Assembly (NCBI GenBank): GCA_039090855.1
Contig: CM077025.1
Coordinates: 93,910,489 to 93,974,488 of the forward strand
Direction of reading: 5' to 3'
Length of the DNA: 64,000 nt
Origin: Macrothele yani
Lineage: Eukaryota > Arthropoda > Arachnida > Araneae > Macrothelidae
Positions 10,658 through 20,476 of the stretch are shown here, piece after piece. Under the pieces are notes generated by a model that searched no databases, had not been told where the DNA came from, and worked only from the letters and a program-made list of their open reading frames with translations. Position numbers and translations under genes: made by a program. Position 1 is the stretch's first letter. Each line of letters opens with the position of its first letter.

Positions 10658-11874
10658 CACTATCTACCAACAAGTAATTGGACACCCCTGCAATCGACGA
10701 TATCTGCGGTCCTGGTACACGTCACAGCCGCCGCCGTTAAATATCGAGTGGGAAACAACAACACAACCAGTCGCATGCTAGATGCCACGCAGTTCGGAGC
10801 TCTCTGATTTCGAGAAAGGTGTAATCGTCGGGTATCACAGAAATAGCCGATACATACGTGACATATCCAGCGAGTTGAAGTACCCAAAATCGACGGTGGC
10901 CTACGTAATTGGCAAGGGAAAGATGAGAGGTGACTGTCGGAATGTGCCCCGACCCGGCAGACCCAGAGCTGGGAGTTAGAGACCGACGGGTACTGGCCTG
11001 AGAAATTCGGAAGAACCGCACCAAATCGATGGGCCACATCCCCGAAGAGTTTCAACAGGCATCCGGGAGTGTTCTTTCGATGAATACCATCCGTAAGGAA
11101 GCCCATCTTCTCGGTTATTATGGACGTGCTGCCGCCCACAAGCCTTTGATCACCAAGTCCAATATTGCTGCTCGGCTAACGTGGTGCAGAGAACGTCGAC
11201 AGTGGACCGCTGAACAGTGGAAATAGATTCTCTGGAGCGACGAATCAATGTTCACCCTCTACCGTTCGGATGGCAGCGTCTGGGTTTGGCGTCTGCCTGG
11301 AGAACGCCTCCTGCCGGAATGTATTGTGCCAACTGTGAAGTTGGGCGGCGGTGGAATTATGATATGGGGGTGTTTCTCCTCGTATTGCACGGTACCCTTG
11401 GTCGTAATTCTTGGTAGACTCAACCCCGAGACCTACTGTACCATTTTGAATGACCATGCGCTTCCTACGTTGTGGCAGTTTTACGGGGTGGACCCATGTT
11501 ACTTTCATTATGACAATGCCACCTGTCATGTAGCGAGGTCCACCATAGCTTGGTATGGTGACAATGGGGTTAATCGAATAGACTGGCCTGCGCAGAGTCT
11601 GGACCTTAACCCTATCGAACACCTCTGGGACAAGTTGGAGCATCGACTTAAGGGGTGCCCTCACCGTCCGAAATCGGTGAAGGAACTGACCTGTCTTCTC
11701 CAAGCCGAGTATAAGAAAATCCCGCTAGCCGTCGTACAACGCGTGGTTGAGAGTATGCCCCAGAGGGTCGCAGCTGCAATCGCCGCTCGTGGAGGCTCCA
11801 CCAACTATTAAAGATGAATAAACTTCGTTTTCCTTTGCTATCACAGGTGCCCAATTACTTGTTGGTAGATAGTG
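10658..11874 (+). mobile_element. Tc1-c element, copy 1, full length
   Basis: A 1217-bp element with ends CACTATCTACCAACAAGTAA and its complement, flanked by TA at 10656-10657 and 11875-11876. It encodes a broken transposase on the plus strand. Copy 2 lies at 20477-21694 in the opposite orientation with almost the same length (1218 bp). Confidence 0.93.
10782..11811 (+). pseudogene. Tc1-c DD34E transposase, copy 1, inactivated
   Basis: Starts MPRSSELSDFEKGVIVGYHR (helix-turn-helix region) and ends AAIAARGGSTNY, so it is full length. The GRPR motif linker at about residue 63 is followed by a 2-base deletion relative to copy 2 (around 10966-10970). Further stops are TGA at 10999-11001 and TAG at 11224-11226, each explained by a single C to T change in CGA and CAG codons of the family. 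The catalytic residues remain recognisable: WSDES near 11240, FHYDNATCH (second Asp) and LDLNPIEHLWD (Glu). Not functional as it stands. Confidence 0.9.
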
Positions 11875-12195
11875 TATAAAAGACCCAGAACTAGACCACA
11901 TGGTGATGGATATGAAGGGATGACCTAAATTAAACCTGTGGAAACCCTCATACTCAGTATTTGAGAATAAAATAGACTATCAGGAAATCAAGTAATCCAA
12001 TGTGTGGACCGTCTTCTTCAGGAAAGCACTAGTCCATGTTAGGAATGTTTATGCTTATTTTTTAGTGGGTGTTTTGTTTACTTGTAATAAGTCAGTTTTC
12101 TTTCGTTGTATTTTAACTTCTTTGTTTATGCTTCCTTCGATTGTATCGGATGCGTTTTATCCTCTGTTTTATGATATATATATATATATATATAA
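11875..12195. other. Spacer ending in (TA)n
   Basis: No gene seen. A (TA)n microsatellite at 12174-12194 abuts the 3' tail of the RTE copy. Confidence 0.5.
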
Positions 12196-14157
12196 TTCAT
12201 CATCATCATTGTCAGCCATTATTAGTCCACTGCTCGATGCAGGTATCCAGGTTTCCCCAAGTTTATTCCACAAATGTCTGCCTTGAGCCAATCTCATCGA
12301 TGTTACTCCGTCATGCTTTCGAATTTCATCCATCCATCTCCCGCGTGGCCTTCTTCTGGATCTTTTTCTTTCCCTTGGTATCCAGTCTAATATTTCTGTT
12401 GTCCATCGGTAGTCCGGTCTTTTAGCAATATATCCAGCCCGTTGCCATTTCAGGGTTTTTACTTTGAACATGATATCTTCCACTTTTGTCATTTTCTTTA
12501 TCCATGAGTTCCTCTTCTTATCTTTACTGGTTACACCAAGTATGGATCTCTCCATGCTTCTTTCATTTGTATGCAGCCTTTGTATATCTTTTTACTTAAA
12601 GTCCATGACTATGCTCCATACGTAAGAACTGGAAGGATGCACTGAACAAACACTTTTCTTTTAAAACATAAAGGCATATTTCTCTTGCAAATTGTACTGT
12701 TTATTCCAAAAGCTCTCCAGCCAAGTTTTATACGCCGATTAATTTCCTCATCAATGTGACCCTCCCTTGATATCTGCTATCCAAGGTAAATGTATGATTC
12801 GGTTATTTCAAGCTTCTCCCCATCAATTGATAAATATTCCGTCCTTTAAAAAGCAATGTACATCACTTACATTTTTAGTCCTACTTCTTTGCTTTTGTCA
12901 GCGAGTTCCTGGATCCTATTGTGAAGCTCTGAAGGCGTAGTTGCAAAAATGACTACGTCATCAGCAAAACGAAGGTGAGTTAAATAATTTCCATTAATAT
13001 TTATCGCCTTGTTTTCCCAGTTCAAAGATTGAAAGACATTTTGCAATGTGCCATTGAAGAGTTTGGGAGAAATGTAGTCGCCTTGTCTCACTCGCTTTCC
13101 AATTTTTATTGATGCTCTATCCTCAAATAGCTGAATCTTTACACTTGCATTTTCATAGATCTTATTAAAAATGCTAATGTAGGCATCTTCAATACCAAGG
13201 ATTTCAAAGCCATTTTAACTGCTGATGGTTTCACGGTATCAAAGGCCTTTTCATTATCTATAAATGCCATGCATAATGGGAGTCCATATTCTCTCGTTCT
13301 TTCAGTTAATTCTCTTAGTACATGAATATGATCTATGGTGGTGTAGCCACTCCTGAATCTACCTTGTTCTCTCGTTTGAGCCATGTCCAGTGTTACTTTC
13401 AAGTCATGTGAGAGAACCTTAGTGAAGATTTTATATAGGAGGCTGATGCACCTGTAGTTCCCGAGATCCTCAACGTTACCTTGTTTATGCAGCAGGATAA
13501 TTGTAGCATAATTTCAATCATCCTCAGGATTCGTTTCTTAATTGAGACGTCTAGCGTAATCTTGGGCGAGCGTAGTTTCAATTTCTAAACTTGCTTCTTG
13601 TACAATGTCTACGGTAATTGCATCGTCACTTGGAGCTCTTCCCCTTTTAATGTACTTAATAGCATATGTGTAACTTCTCCTGGGAGGACTGGAGGGGTTT
13701 TGTTACTAGTGCCTGTCGTAATTCCTGGAGTAGATGTATCATCCCTTTTGTACAGTTTTGTGTAGAATTCTTTCACCCTTGTCAAAATTGTGTTTCTATT
13801 TCTTGTTGCAGTACCATCTTCGTTTCTCAGAGCCGTAATCTGTTTTCTTCCCTTACCGAGATGACTCTTTGCTCTCTTCACGCTTTGGTTGTTTTCAATT
13901 GCTTTTCTCACTAGTTCACAATTGAGTTTCCTTATGTCTTCGGTGATACTTTTTCGCACTGTCTTGCGTAGCTCTATATACTCTACTTTGGAAGTTAGGT
14001 CTTCTTTATTTGTCCTAATTTCCCTTCCCTTTTGCATCAGTGTTTCTGATTTTCCGGAAATTTTCTTCATATGCAACTTGTTTTTAGTAATACATAATTT
14101 TGTTGCTGTTTCCATAAGATACTTAATAAGTTCTCTGTTGACTTCAGAAATACTCAC
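12196..14157 (-). pseudogene. RTE-like reverse transcriptase, frameshifted
   Basis: Read from 14157 down: a lysine-rich linker (13609-14157), RT fingers/palm with GRFRSGYTTIDHIHVLREL and FIDNEKAFDT (13139-13402), the polymerase core LRFADDVVIF with the FADD catalytic pair (12867-13091), then a tail ending LGETW (12169-12555). The pieces sit in different frames, so there are several frameshifts, among them one between LSHD and LKVTLDM near 13400. In an intact element this protein nicks target DNA and copies its own RNA there. Confidence 0.85.
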
Positions 14158-14158
14158 T
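12196..14158 (-). mobile_element. RTE-like retrotransposon, longest copy
   Basis: Minus-strand copy of about 2 kb. Its 3' tail is the complement of (ATG)n at 12197-12209, and its 5' end stops abruptly at about 14158, next to the Tc1-d element. It holds the linker between endonuclease and RT, the RT domain and the C-terminal tail; the endonuclease is missing through 5' truncation. Confidence 0.85.
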
Positions 14159-14234
14159 TATATATACACACTATATTGACAAAAGTCACTGGATACCTAG
14201 AAGAGAAACACAACATATCATTTATAGACATACA

Positions 14235-15319
14235 TTAGTACGGTGTCCGCCCACTTTTGGCCTTAATGCCTGCACTGACCCTGCGAGATATCCTTTCGAC
14301 AAGGATTTGGAACATAGCGATAGGTATGCGCTCCCATTCAGTACATAATGCTGCTACTAGCTATTGCTTAGTAGTAGGCCTTAGTTCCAAACTTTTTATG
14401 TGGCGCTCTAATTCGTCCCATAGGTGCTCTATGGGATTAAGATCAGGGCTCTGTGCTGGCCAGTCCAGACACGATACGAAATTATCATCAAACCACGCCG
14501 TAACGGTTCTTGATTTACGGTTCGGTGCATTATCCTACTGGTACCAACAAGGCTCGATTCCATAGTATTGCCACAGAGTTGGTAGGGCATAATTGTCTAG
14601 AATATCGAGGTAGACGTGCTGGTTAACAAATTTGTCCACGATAACCAATGAACCGGGACCATACCACGAAAACTATCCTCACACGAGTACACTGCCTGCT
14701 CCAAACTTGACCGTAGGAACAGTACACTGTGGAAAATGGCGTTTCCCCGGCTGCCGCCATGGCGGCAGCCGGGAAAACACCATCCATCAGCCTGATGGCC
14801 GTGTATGGGTATGCATACCCATACACGGCCATCAGGCTGATGGATCGTGTATCTGGATACATCAGTCCATAGGGCCCGTTTCCATTGATCTACGGTCCAC
14901 GATAAATGTTCTTTACACCATCCTAAACTGCGAGTAGCATTCCGAGTGGAAATCAAAGGCTTATGAGCAGCCTCACGACCACGGTAACTCATAGAATGAA
15001 GTTCCCTGTGAATGGCACGTGTACATACCGCGGTTCCAGCATTTCTACACACCTGTACACTGAGGTCTTGTGCAGTACTCCGTCGATTAGCTGTAATGAC
15101 TCTCCTGAATCTTCGACGTTCTCTATCACTGATTTTCTTTGGTCTGCCGATACGTTTTGCTACTTCAGGCACGCCATGTGTCTTCCACTTATTCAGTACA
15201 TCCAAAACAGTTGACCTGGGTATGATTAAACGCCCCTAGGTTTCTCTTTTTGATAACGCACTAATGTAACACCCAGCAAACTTTCCTTTCTCAAAATCAG
15301 TTCTGTCCCGCCACGACAT
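14235..15319 (-). pseudogene. Tc1-d DD34E transposase, disrupted
   Basis: Starts MSWRDRTDFEKGKFAGCY and ends SGRTPY. An early TAG follows KRET. The long open part covers GRPKKISDRERRRFRRVI (linker), LSWTVDQWKRALWTDVSRY and HQPDGRVWV. The first catalytic motif reads WTDVS rather than WTDES, but the Asp is kept. Directly after GRVWV an inverted-duplication insert breaks the gene; behind it the expected PGK...CTVPTVKF continuation resumes in pieces. The C-terminal part (14257-14600), including the complement of the PIEHLWDELERH region, is present in other frames. Confidence 0.85.
14746..14845. repeat. Two adjacent perfect palindromes inside Tc1-d
   Basis: 14746-14773 is a perfect 28-bp palindrome centred on CCATGG and 14782-14845 a perfect 64-bp palindrome centred on TATGCATA. 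Removing the inverted parts restores a continuous transposase reading (VWVWRQPGK) across the site, so each palindrome is an inverted copy of the host sequence on its own side of one breakpoint. Confidence 0.93.
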
Positions 15320-15474
15320 TTTAACTCAACCTCACAGTGCGATATGATCGCCGTCAGCTGCAGGCTTGATTTTATACTGTTTGCAGCTGTACCGTATATC
15401 TTAACAACGCAGCGGATCCATTCATTTGCTTTTGAAATAGTGTACGGTGACTTTTGTCAACATAGTGTATATAT

Positions 15475-15526
15475 AATTGTCTGGTGGAAGGTCAATCTCT
15501 GGAGGTTGACCTTCTACCAGACAATT
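15475..15526. repeat. Near-perfect 21-bp-arm hairpin
   Basis: Arms 15475-15495 and 15506-15526 (AATTGTCTGGTGGAAGGTCA and complement) differ by one base and are 10 bases apart. The hairpin lies a few bases outside the end of Tc1-d. Confidence 0.88.
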
Positions 15527-15902
15527 TTTTTGAAATAATGACAAAAGTTTTACAAGAAACTCATACAGAAAATTATAACAACAATTTTCTCTTATAAACA
15601 ATAAAATCTTTGTTACAAAAATAAGTTTCTCACAATGTAGAAATTAAATTTACCTACGCTTTCGTGCCTTAAATTTAACGGATTTTTAACTAACATCATC
15701 AAAATCTGTTTCTTCACAAAGATAATGATGGGGAACATCTAAAAGTTCTACTTCCGTTACGTTTGTATGAATCTCGAAAATATACATGATCAGAGATTGT
15801 ACGATCAGTTACGTGGTACAGCAGTATTTATATAAACATCTTCAAACTAGTAATGCGTTTTTATGTGGTCATTCTGTTCTTCACGTATTGTTTAGTCATT
15901 AA
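15527..15902. other. No gene recognised
   Basis: AT-rich spacer with no supported feature. Confidence 0.5.
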
Positions 15903-16237
15903 AACATCAAACAAAGATCTTCGCTCTTTCCACGTTTATAAGTGAGTCACGGAAAAATTATCATTGGCCGCCACCGGGAGTCGAACCCAGGGTCTTCCAG
16001 TTACGCACGGATATGCTTCCGCTACACCACAGCGGTCTCGAATTCCTCCAGACTCACACACGCTAACTGCCAAGGCAATGTGTGAGTCTGGAGGAATTCG
16101 AGGCCGCTGTGGTGTAGCGGAAGCATATCCGGTGCGTAACTGGAAGACCCTGGGTTCGACTCCCGGTGGCGGCCAATGATAATTTTTCCGTGACTCACTT
16201 ATAAACGTGGAAAGAGCGAAGATCTTTGTTTGATGTT
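15903..16237. mobile_element. SINE-C inverted dimer, two facing tRNA-like heads
   Basis: Left arm 15903-16063 and right arm about 16078-16237 are ~97% identical reverse complements with an ~15-base centre. From the centre outward each arm has a leader (GAATTCGAGG), a tRNA-like segment (acceptor GGCCGCT...GGCGGCC, A box GTGGTGTAGCGGAAGC, B box GGGTTCGACTCCC) and a tail AAACGTGGAAAGAGCGAAGA. Both predicted Pol III promoters therefore fire outward. The anticodon loop lacks the conserved U33, so these are not ordinary tRNA genes. Confidence 0.85.
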
Positions 16238-16959
16238 CCTGGTCCACGTTAAATGTCTGTATTAATTAGTCATTAAAAGCTTGAGAAAATGAGATTGGAG
16301 TGTCTGCGATAGTATTTTATAACCACAGTCCATTGCAATAATTTAGAAGACATCGCTCTAATCACAGCCTCTGCCTCAGGGTTGGCTTTAACAAACAATC
16401 CTGCTGATGATGGCTTATCCAACCTAACAGAAATGCATGCCGGTGATGTTTCAAGTTTGACGTTTTACGTAACGGATCATTCCATGTGGATGGAAGGAGT
16501 ATATGGACTCTGATGGAAACTCCCATGCATTCTCTGGTTATAGGTCAATTTCTGACCTTGCATCTGTGAAAAGGAAGCGACTGAAAAGAGAGTCATTGGA
16601 CAGTCGAACTTGAAACTGTGATGAAAGAAATGCCTTCTGAATTCTTGTAATGGACGGCAGATATTATATATGATATTATCAAAGACGCTGTAATCAGGAA
16701 TCGTCAGTCTTTTAATGCATAAGCATACATGAATAAATTGGTCTCACGAAAATACGTTACTATTTTCAAGGTATTTATTTATTCTGCTCCTGCTTCTGTC
16801 ACGCGCATTACTAACGCCCTGTGCAACAACAGTTTAGGTTGACTATGCGCTCTGAGGTTGACTTTCCACTACCCCTTGCCATGGAACGCAAAATACATGC
16901 TTGCACGCTGGCATAACCCGGGGCTATATCACTTTGGTTTGATACTCAAGAAAAGTGGA
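16238..16959. other. No gene recognised
   Basis: Spacer of mixed composition; no motif, repeat or frame that I can support. Confidence 0.45.
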
Positions 16960-17179
16960 ATTGAAAGTTCTAATCGGTGGACTTCAAAGTGCTAATGTTT
17001 TAACTTTATGTATATACACAGTCGAGTCACATTATTATGGCTATCTCCTACTTTTGACGTCAACAGCGCGTAGTTGATGAAAGAAGGCACGTGTCGTGAG
17101 CTGGCTTGGAGGGTATGTAAGGTGTACTATAGGCAATCTGAAAGCATATCACTCGTTGCTGTCATAGATAAAAGAAGCG

Positions 17180-18533
17180 ATGTATCAGATTTTCAAGATG
17201 ATCGGCTTTCTGGCGAAGGGTGGCAGTACTTCTGAAACAGCGAAGTTCGTGAACTGTTCGCATGCTGCTGTGGTTAAAGTCTTTCGTGATTGGAGAAATG
17301 GCACCACTGCAAATAAGCGATGTGGAAACTGCGGAGCACCACGTTCTATTGATGTGAGAGGTAAACGTCGGCTTCGAAGGTGCGTGTGGGCCGATCAGAT
17401 CAGATCAGATCAGATCATATGTAGAGGATTTTAGGAAGGGAGTGTCTGACTCCAGGTCTTAAACAACCCTTAGAAATAGGAAGCTAAGAGATTTGGGTTA
17501 GATTGCCCGATAGGAGAGTGACATCAAAGCGAAGTAGAAAGGGGGAAGACGCCGCCCTTATTTATTACCGGGGGCCAGTACCCGGAGTCCGACGGATTAA
17601 CGTGCCCATCCGACGCACGGCGGATATTTAGTGGTTCGAGCGTTCGTACCTAACTAGGATCGAACCCGAGGTCTTCTCCGTGGCAGGCACGAACGTTACC
17701 ACTTGGCCACCTGCGGCCCTGTGAGGGCCGATCGGCACGCTACAGTAGGGCAGCTCACTGGCTGAATCAACCAGGGAGCTACCGGAACTGTGTCTAAAAC
17801 GACAGTTCAGCGAACCCTGCTGCGTATGAGGCTCCGATGCAGACATATGGTTTGCACCCATGTGAACGAAGGTGCTTCGGCAGAAAAGGCTTACATTTGC
17901 ATTGCAGTATCAGAATTGAGCTTCCGCTGATTGGCAAAGTATTGCCTTCTCCAATGGTGTCACGTTTTCTGCTTCATCGAACGGTATGACGTTGGAGTAT
18001 AAGGCGAGAAACGTCGGAGAACAAACACTCTTCAACCATTGCTGGCAGAACACAAGCTGGTGGTGGCAGCATTATGGTCTGGGGAATATTTTCGTGGCGT
18101 TGTCTAGGTCCACTCATACCTGTGGAATGCACTACGTACAGAATTCAATATGAATCCATCCTGGCAGACCACGTACACCTATGCATGCTGATTGTATTCC
18201 CTGGGGCGAGTGGGATCTTCTAGCGCGACAATGCGACGTGTCCCACAGCTAGAAACGTCCGAGAGTGGTTGAAAGGCACGATGAAGACTTCAAAGTACCT
18301 CCCTGGCCCCTTAATTCTCCGGACTTAAACCCAATTGAGCACTTGTGGGAATACCTCGATCGTGTTGCTCGCTCTATGGATCCTCCAGTACGCACCCTTC
18401 AGCAGCTGTCAGATGCGCTGTAGTCAGGATGGCTCCACACATACCTTTAAACACCTTCCAGTACCTTATTGAGTCACTCCTAGCCCGTCTAGCTGCTGTC
18501 CGCACTGTACACAGCGGTTACTCTGGATATTAG
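17180..18533 (+). pseudogene. Tc1-f transposase, interrupted by SINE-A
   Basis: N-terminal piece MYQIFKMIGFLAKGGSTSET with the helix-turn-helix VNCSHAAVVKVFRDWRNG is open to 17396, where SINE-A is inserted. After the SINE (from 17734) the sequence continues in broken frames: a catalytic core equivalent to SDESRL near 17980, then PDLNPIEHLWEYLDRV near 18320-18360, ending with GYSGY at 18533. Besides the insertion there are several frameshifts. Copy 2 at 51558-52618 supports this reading. Confidence 0.8.
17397..17720 (-). mobile_element. SINE-A with 13-bp target-site duplication
   Basis: Reverse-oriented tRNA-derived SINE of 324 bp flanked by GTGTGGGCCGATC (17384-17396) and GTGAGGGCCGATC (17721-17733), one mismatch. 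The head lies at 17640-17720 (B box complement near 17660) and the body matches 43450-43757 throughout. The 3' tail on the insertion strand is (TGATC)n, seen here as GATCA repeats at 17397-17418. Confidence 0.92.
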
Positions 18534-18840
18534 CTGGTGGTCACAATAATGTGGCTTGACCGTGTTTATTTTTAACTGTAATTTTTTTAAATCGTGCATA
18601 GACGGCAATTTGTGTTTTTAATATCTTTCAGCACGAATAAATTGACTTCCTATGGTTGAGTTCCTGTAGTCAAGAAAAGGATTAATATTGTTTTCTCTTG
18701 GCCTTGTAACCGAAAGACTTACGGTCAACTTGTGAAAAAATATCATCAGTTCATGTCACTGCTAAAATGTGCTAAAATGCAATTTCAAACATCTATAAAA
18801 ATATCATGAAAAAAATACGGGATTATGCCATATAATACAA

Positions 18841-19231
18841 ATTTTAAAGATGACTATCCGATTTTTGGCGTAAATGTGACAAGGATGGTAAGTCAGATAA
18901 TATCCGAAAACTTGAAAATTTTCATCGTCCTGGAGCGGGACTCGAACCCGCGTCTCCCAGAAATCAACCGGGTATGCTAACCACTACACCACCCAGAACG
19001 ACCAAGTTTCAAGTTTTCGTTCAATTTGAATATAACCATCAATTCAAATTGAACGGAAACTTGAAACTTGGTCGTTCTGGGTGGTGGTGTGGTTAGCATA
19101 CCCGGATGATTTCTGGAAGACGCGGATTCGAGTCCCGCTCAGGGATGATGAAAATTTTCAAGTTTTCGGATATTATCTGACTTATCATCCTTGACACATT
19201 TACGCAAAAATCGGATTGTCATCTTCAAAAT
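18841..19231. mobile_element. Palindromic element with two facing tRNA-like units (SINE-E)
   Basis: Arms 18841-19030 and 19040-19231 are inverted copies with ~9 bases between. Each arm carries, from the centre outward, AATTGAACG leader, a tRNA-shaped segment and a tail with AAAATTTTCAAGTTTTCGGA. On the minus strand the left segment (about 18930-19005) folds well: anticodon stem CCCGG/CTGGG with a 7-base loop TTGATTT (anticodon GAT), T arm GCGGG-TTCGAGT-CCCGC. The acceptor helix is 9 bp with no 3' T run, so this is tRNA-derived rather than a working tRNA gene. Confidence 0.82.
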
Positions 19232-20476
19232 CTATAAAAATAATTAAAAATTTTCAAATATGTACAGAAAGTTTGTACATAAAGAAATTAGGATTAGTAA
19301 ACCATACATTTTCGGATCATAATTCCTTTAATTTATCTTAAACGCCGTACAGCTCGTATTGCAGGAGCCATACTGGTCATACTGTAGTTGTAGCTACCGC
19401 CTTAATGGTGGAACATGGATTACTTTTCATTTGGTTTTCGTAGAACTTCATCGCACACCTCACTATAAATTCCGAAGATTTAAAAAACAAATCCGTGGAA
19501 AAGAATGTTCTGCAGATTGATGCTTATGAAATCTCTCCCGCACTGATTTTATTCTCGAGAACTCGGTGAAGAAAGCAGACACGTTCTTCCTAAACGAGCG
19601 TTACTTGTTGTTCTTCGTCTGGAGCTTTTGTTCTCGGTCTATGATAAATGCCACCTTATAAGGTTTCACGCACATAGATTATCGCGAAAACGGAAAATCG
19701 GAGGGCAGAATTCTATTACGCTCTTCGGCAGTGCAGAATGCGCGCATGGGATATATTTGCTTTTAAATTGCTCTTTTGACCATTGCGTCAGCAATATCGT
19801 AATGTACCCTGAGATCTGAGAAATCCTGACACAAAAATTTCACTTTCCTATATTCCTATATATATATACCCACTACGAGAAGAAGCAATTTCAACAGGAG
19901 CCAAAAGCAGGAGAAATAAAACACCATCGCGAATGAGCACGGAAAAATACGCAAGAATGCAGAAAGTTGTGAAAATGCTGAGCTTTTGCTATTTCAAGGA
20001 CCAGCAAAACACAGCATTAACTCATCTCTACAAAGATCTAGTTCAATATGGTTTTCTGCTATGTCATATATGTATTTCTGGTAAAAGACCTCACAAATCA
20101 AAATACAGCGTCTAAGCCACGGAAAGGTAAAACATCAAGAATAAATTTAGCAAATACATTCATGACATAAATGACACAACCCACAACTACTCATCGTCCA
20201 CAAATCCAGGAAAACCTAGTACAGAGCGCATGAGCAAAACTTTCTGTATCCTTGCATGTTTTTTCCTTCTCGTTCGCAAAGGTGTTGGTTTTTTTCTCCT
20301 GCTTTTTTTGGTTCCTGTTCAAATCGCTCCTTCTTGTAAGTGGGTGTCATTTCTGAGAATTCTTCTCTGCTGCTTTTGGTCATTTGGGTTTTCTAAATTT
20401 TTTAAATTACAAAAAAACTGTATTTTTTTTGCATATTTGTTCTTTCCTGAAATTTGGTTAAAATTATATATATATA
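19232..20476. other. No gene recognised (1.2 kb)
   Basis: Short frames at 19628-19819, 19933-20115 and 20230-20496 show no family motif. AT-rich, with a (TA)n run at 19856-19868. Confidence 0.45.

Larger units (their letters stand above)
14167..15467 (-). mobile_element. Tc1-d element with internal palindromes
   Basis: Ends CACTATATTGACAAAAGTCA and its complement, next to TA. At about 1.3 kb it is slightly longer than the usual ~1.2 kb because of a short inverted-duplication insert at 14746-14845. It carries a broken transposase on the minus strand. Confidence 0.88.
17017..18564 (+). mobile_element. Tc1-f element, copy 1, with SINE inserted
   Basis: Ends CACAGTCGAGTCACATTATT and the complement of CACGGTCAAGCCACATTATT. 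Without the 324-bp SINE plus its 13-bp target duplication it is about 1.2 kb, the same as copy 2 at 51535-52748. Confidence 0.85.
16960..18650 (+). mobile_element. Penelope-like 3' end, split by Tc1-f
   Basis: GTGGACTTCAAAGTGCTAATG with its downstream bases (16970-17016) and GACGGCAATTTGTGTTTTTAA to TTCAGCACGAATAAATTGAC (18566-18650) match 56826-56945 at the PLE 3' end in order. The Tc1-f element at 17017-18564 sits between the halves. Only this terminal part of the PLE is seen here. Confidence 0.55.

Noticed and set aside
14632..14937. Possible CRISPR-like or designed repeat because of the dyad sequences
   Set aside because: There is no spaced direct-repeat array. The dyads are inverted copies of transposase sequence, and the window is eukaryotic.
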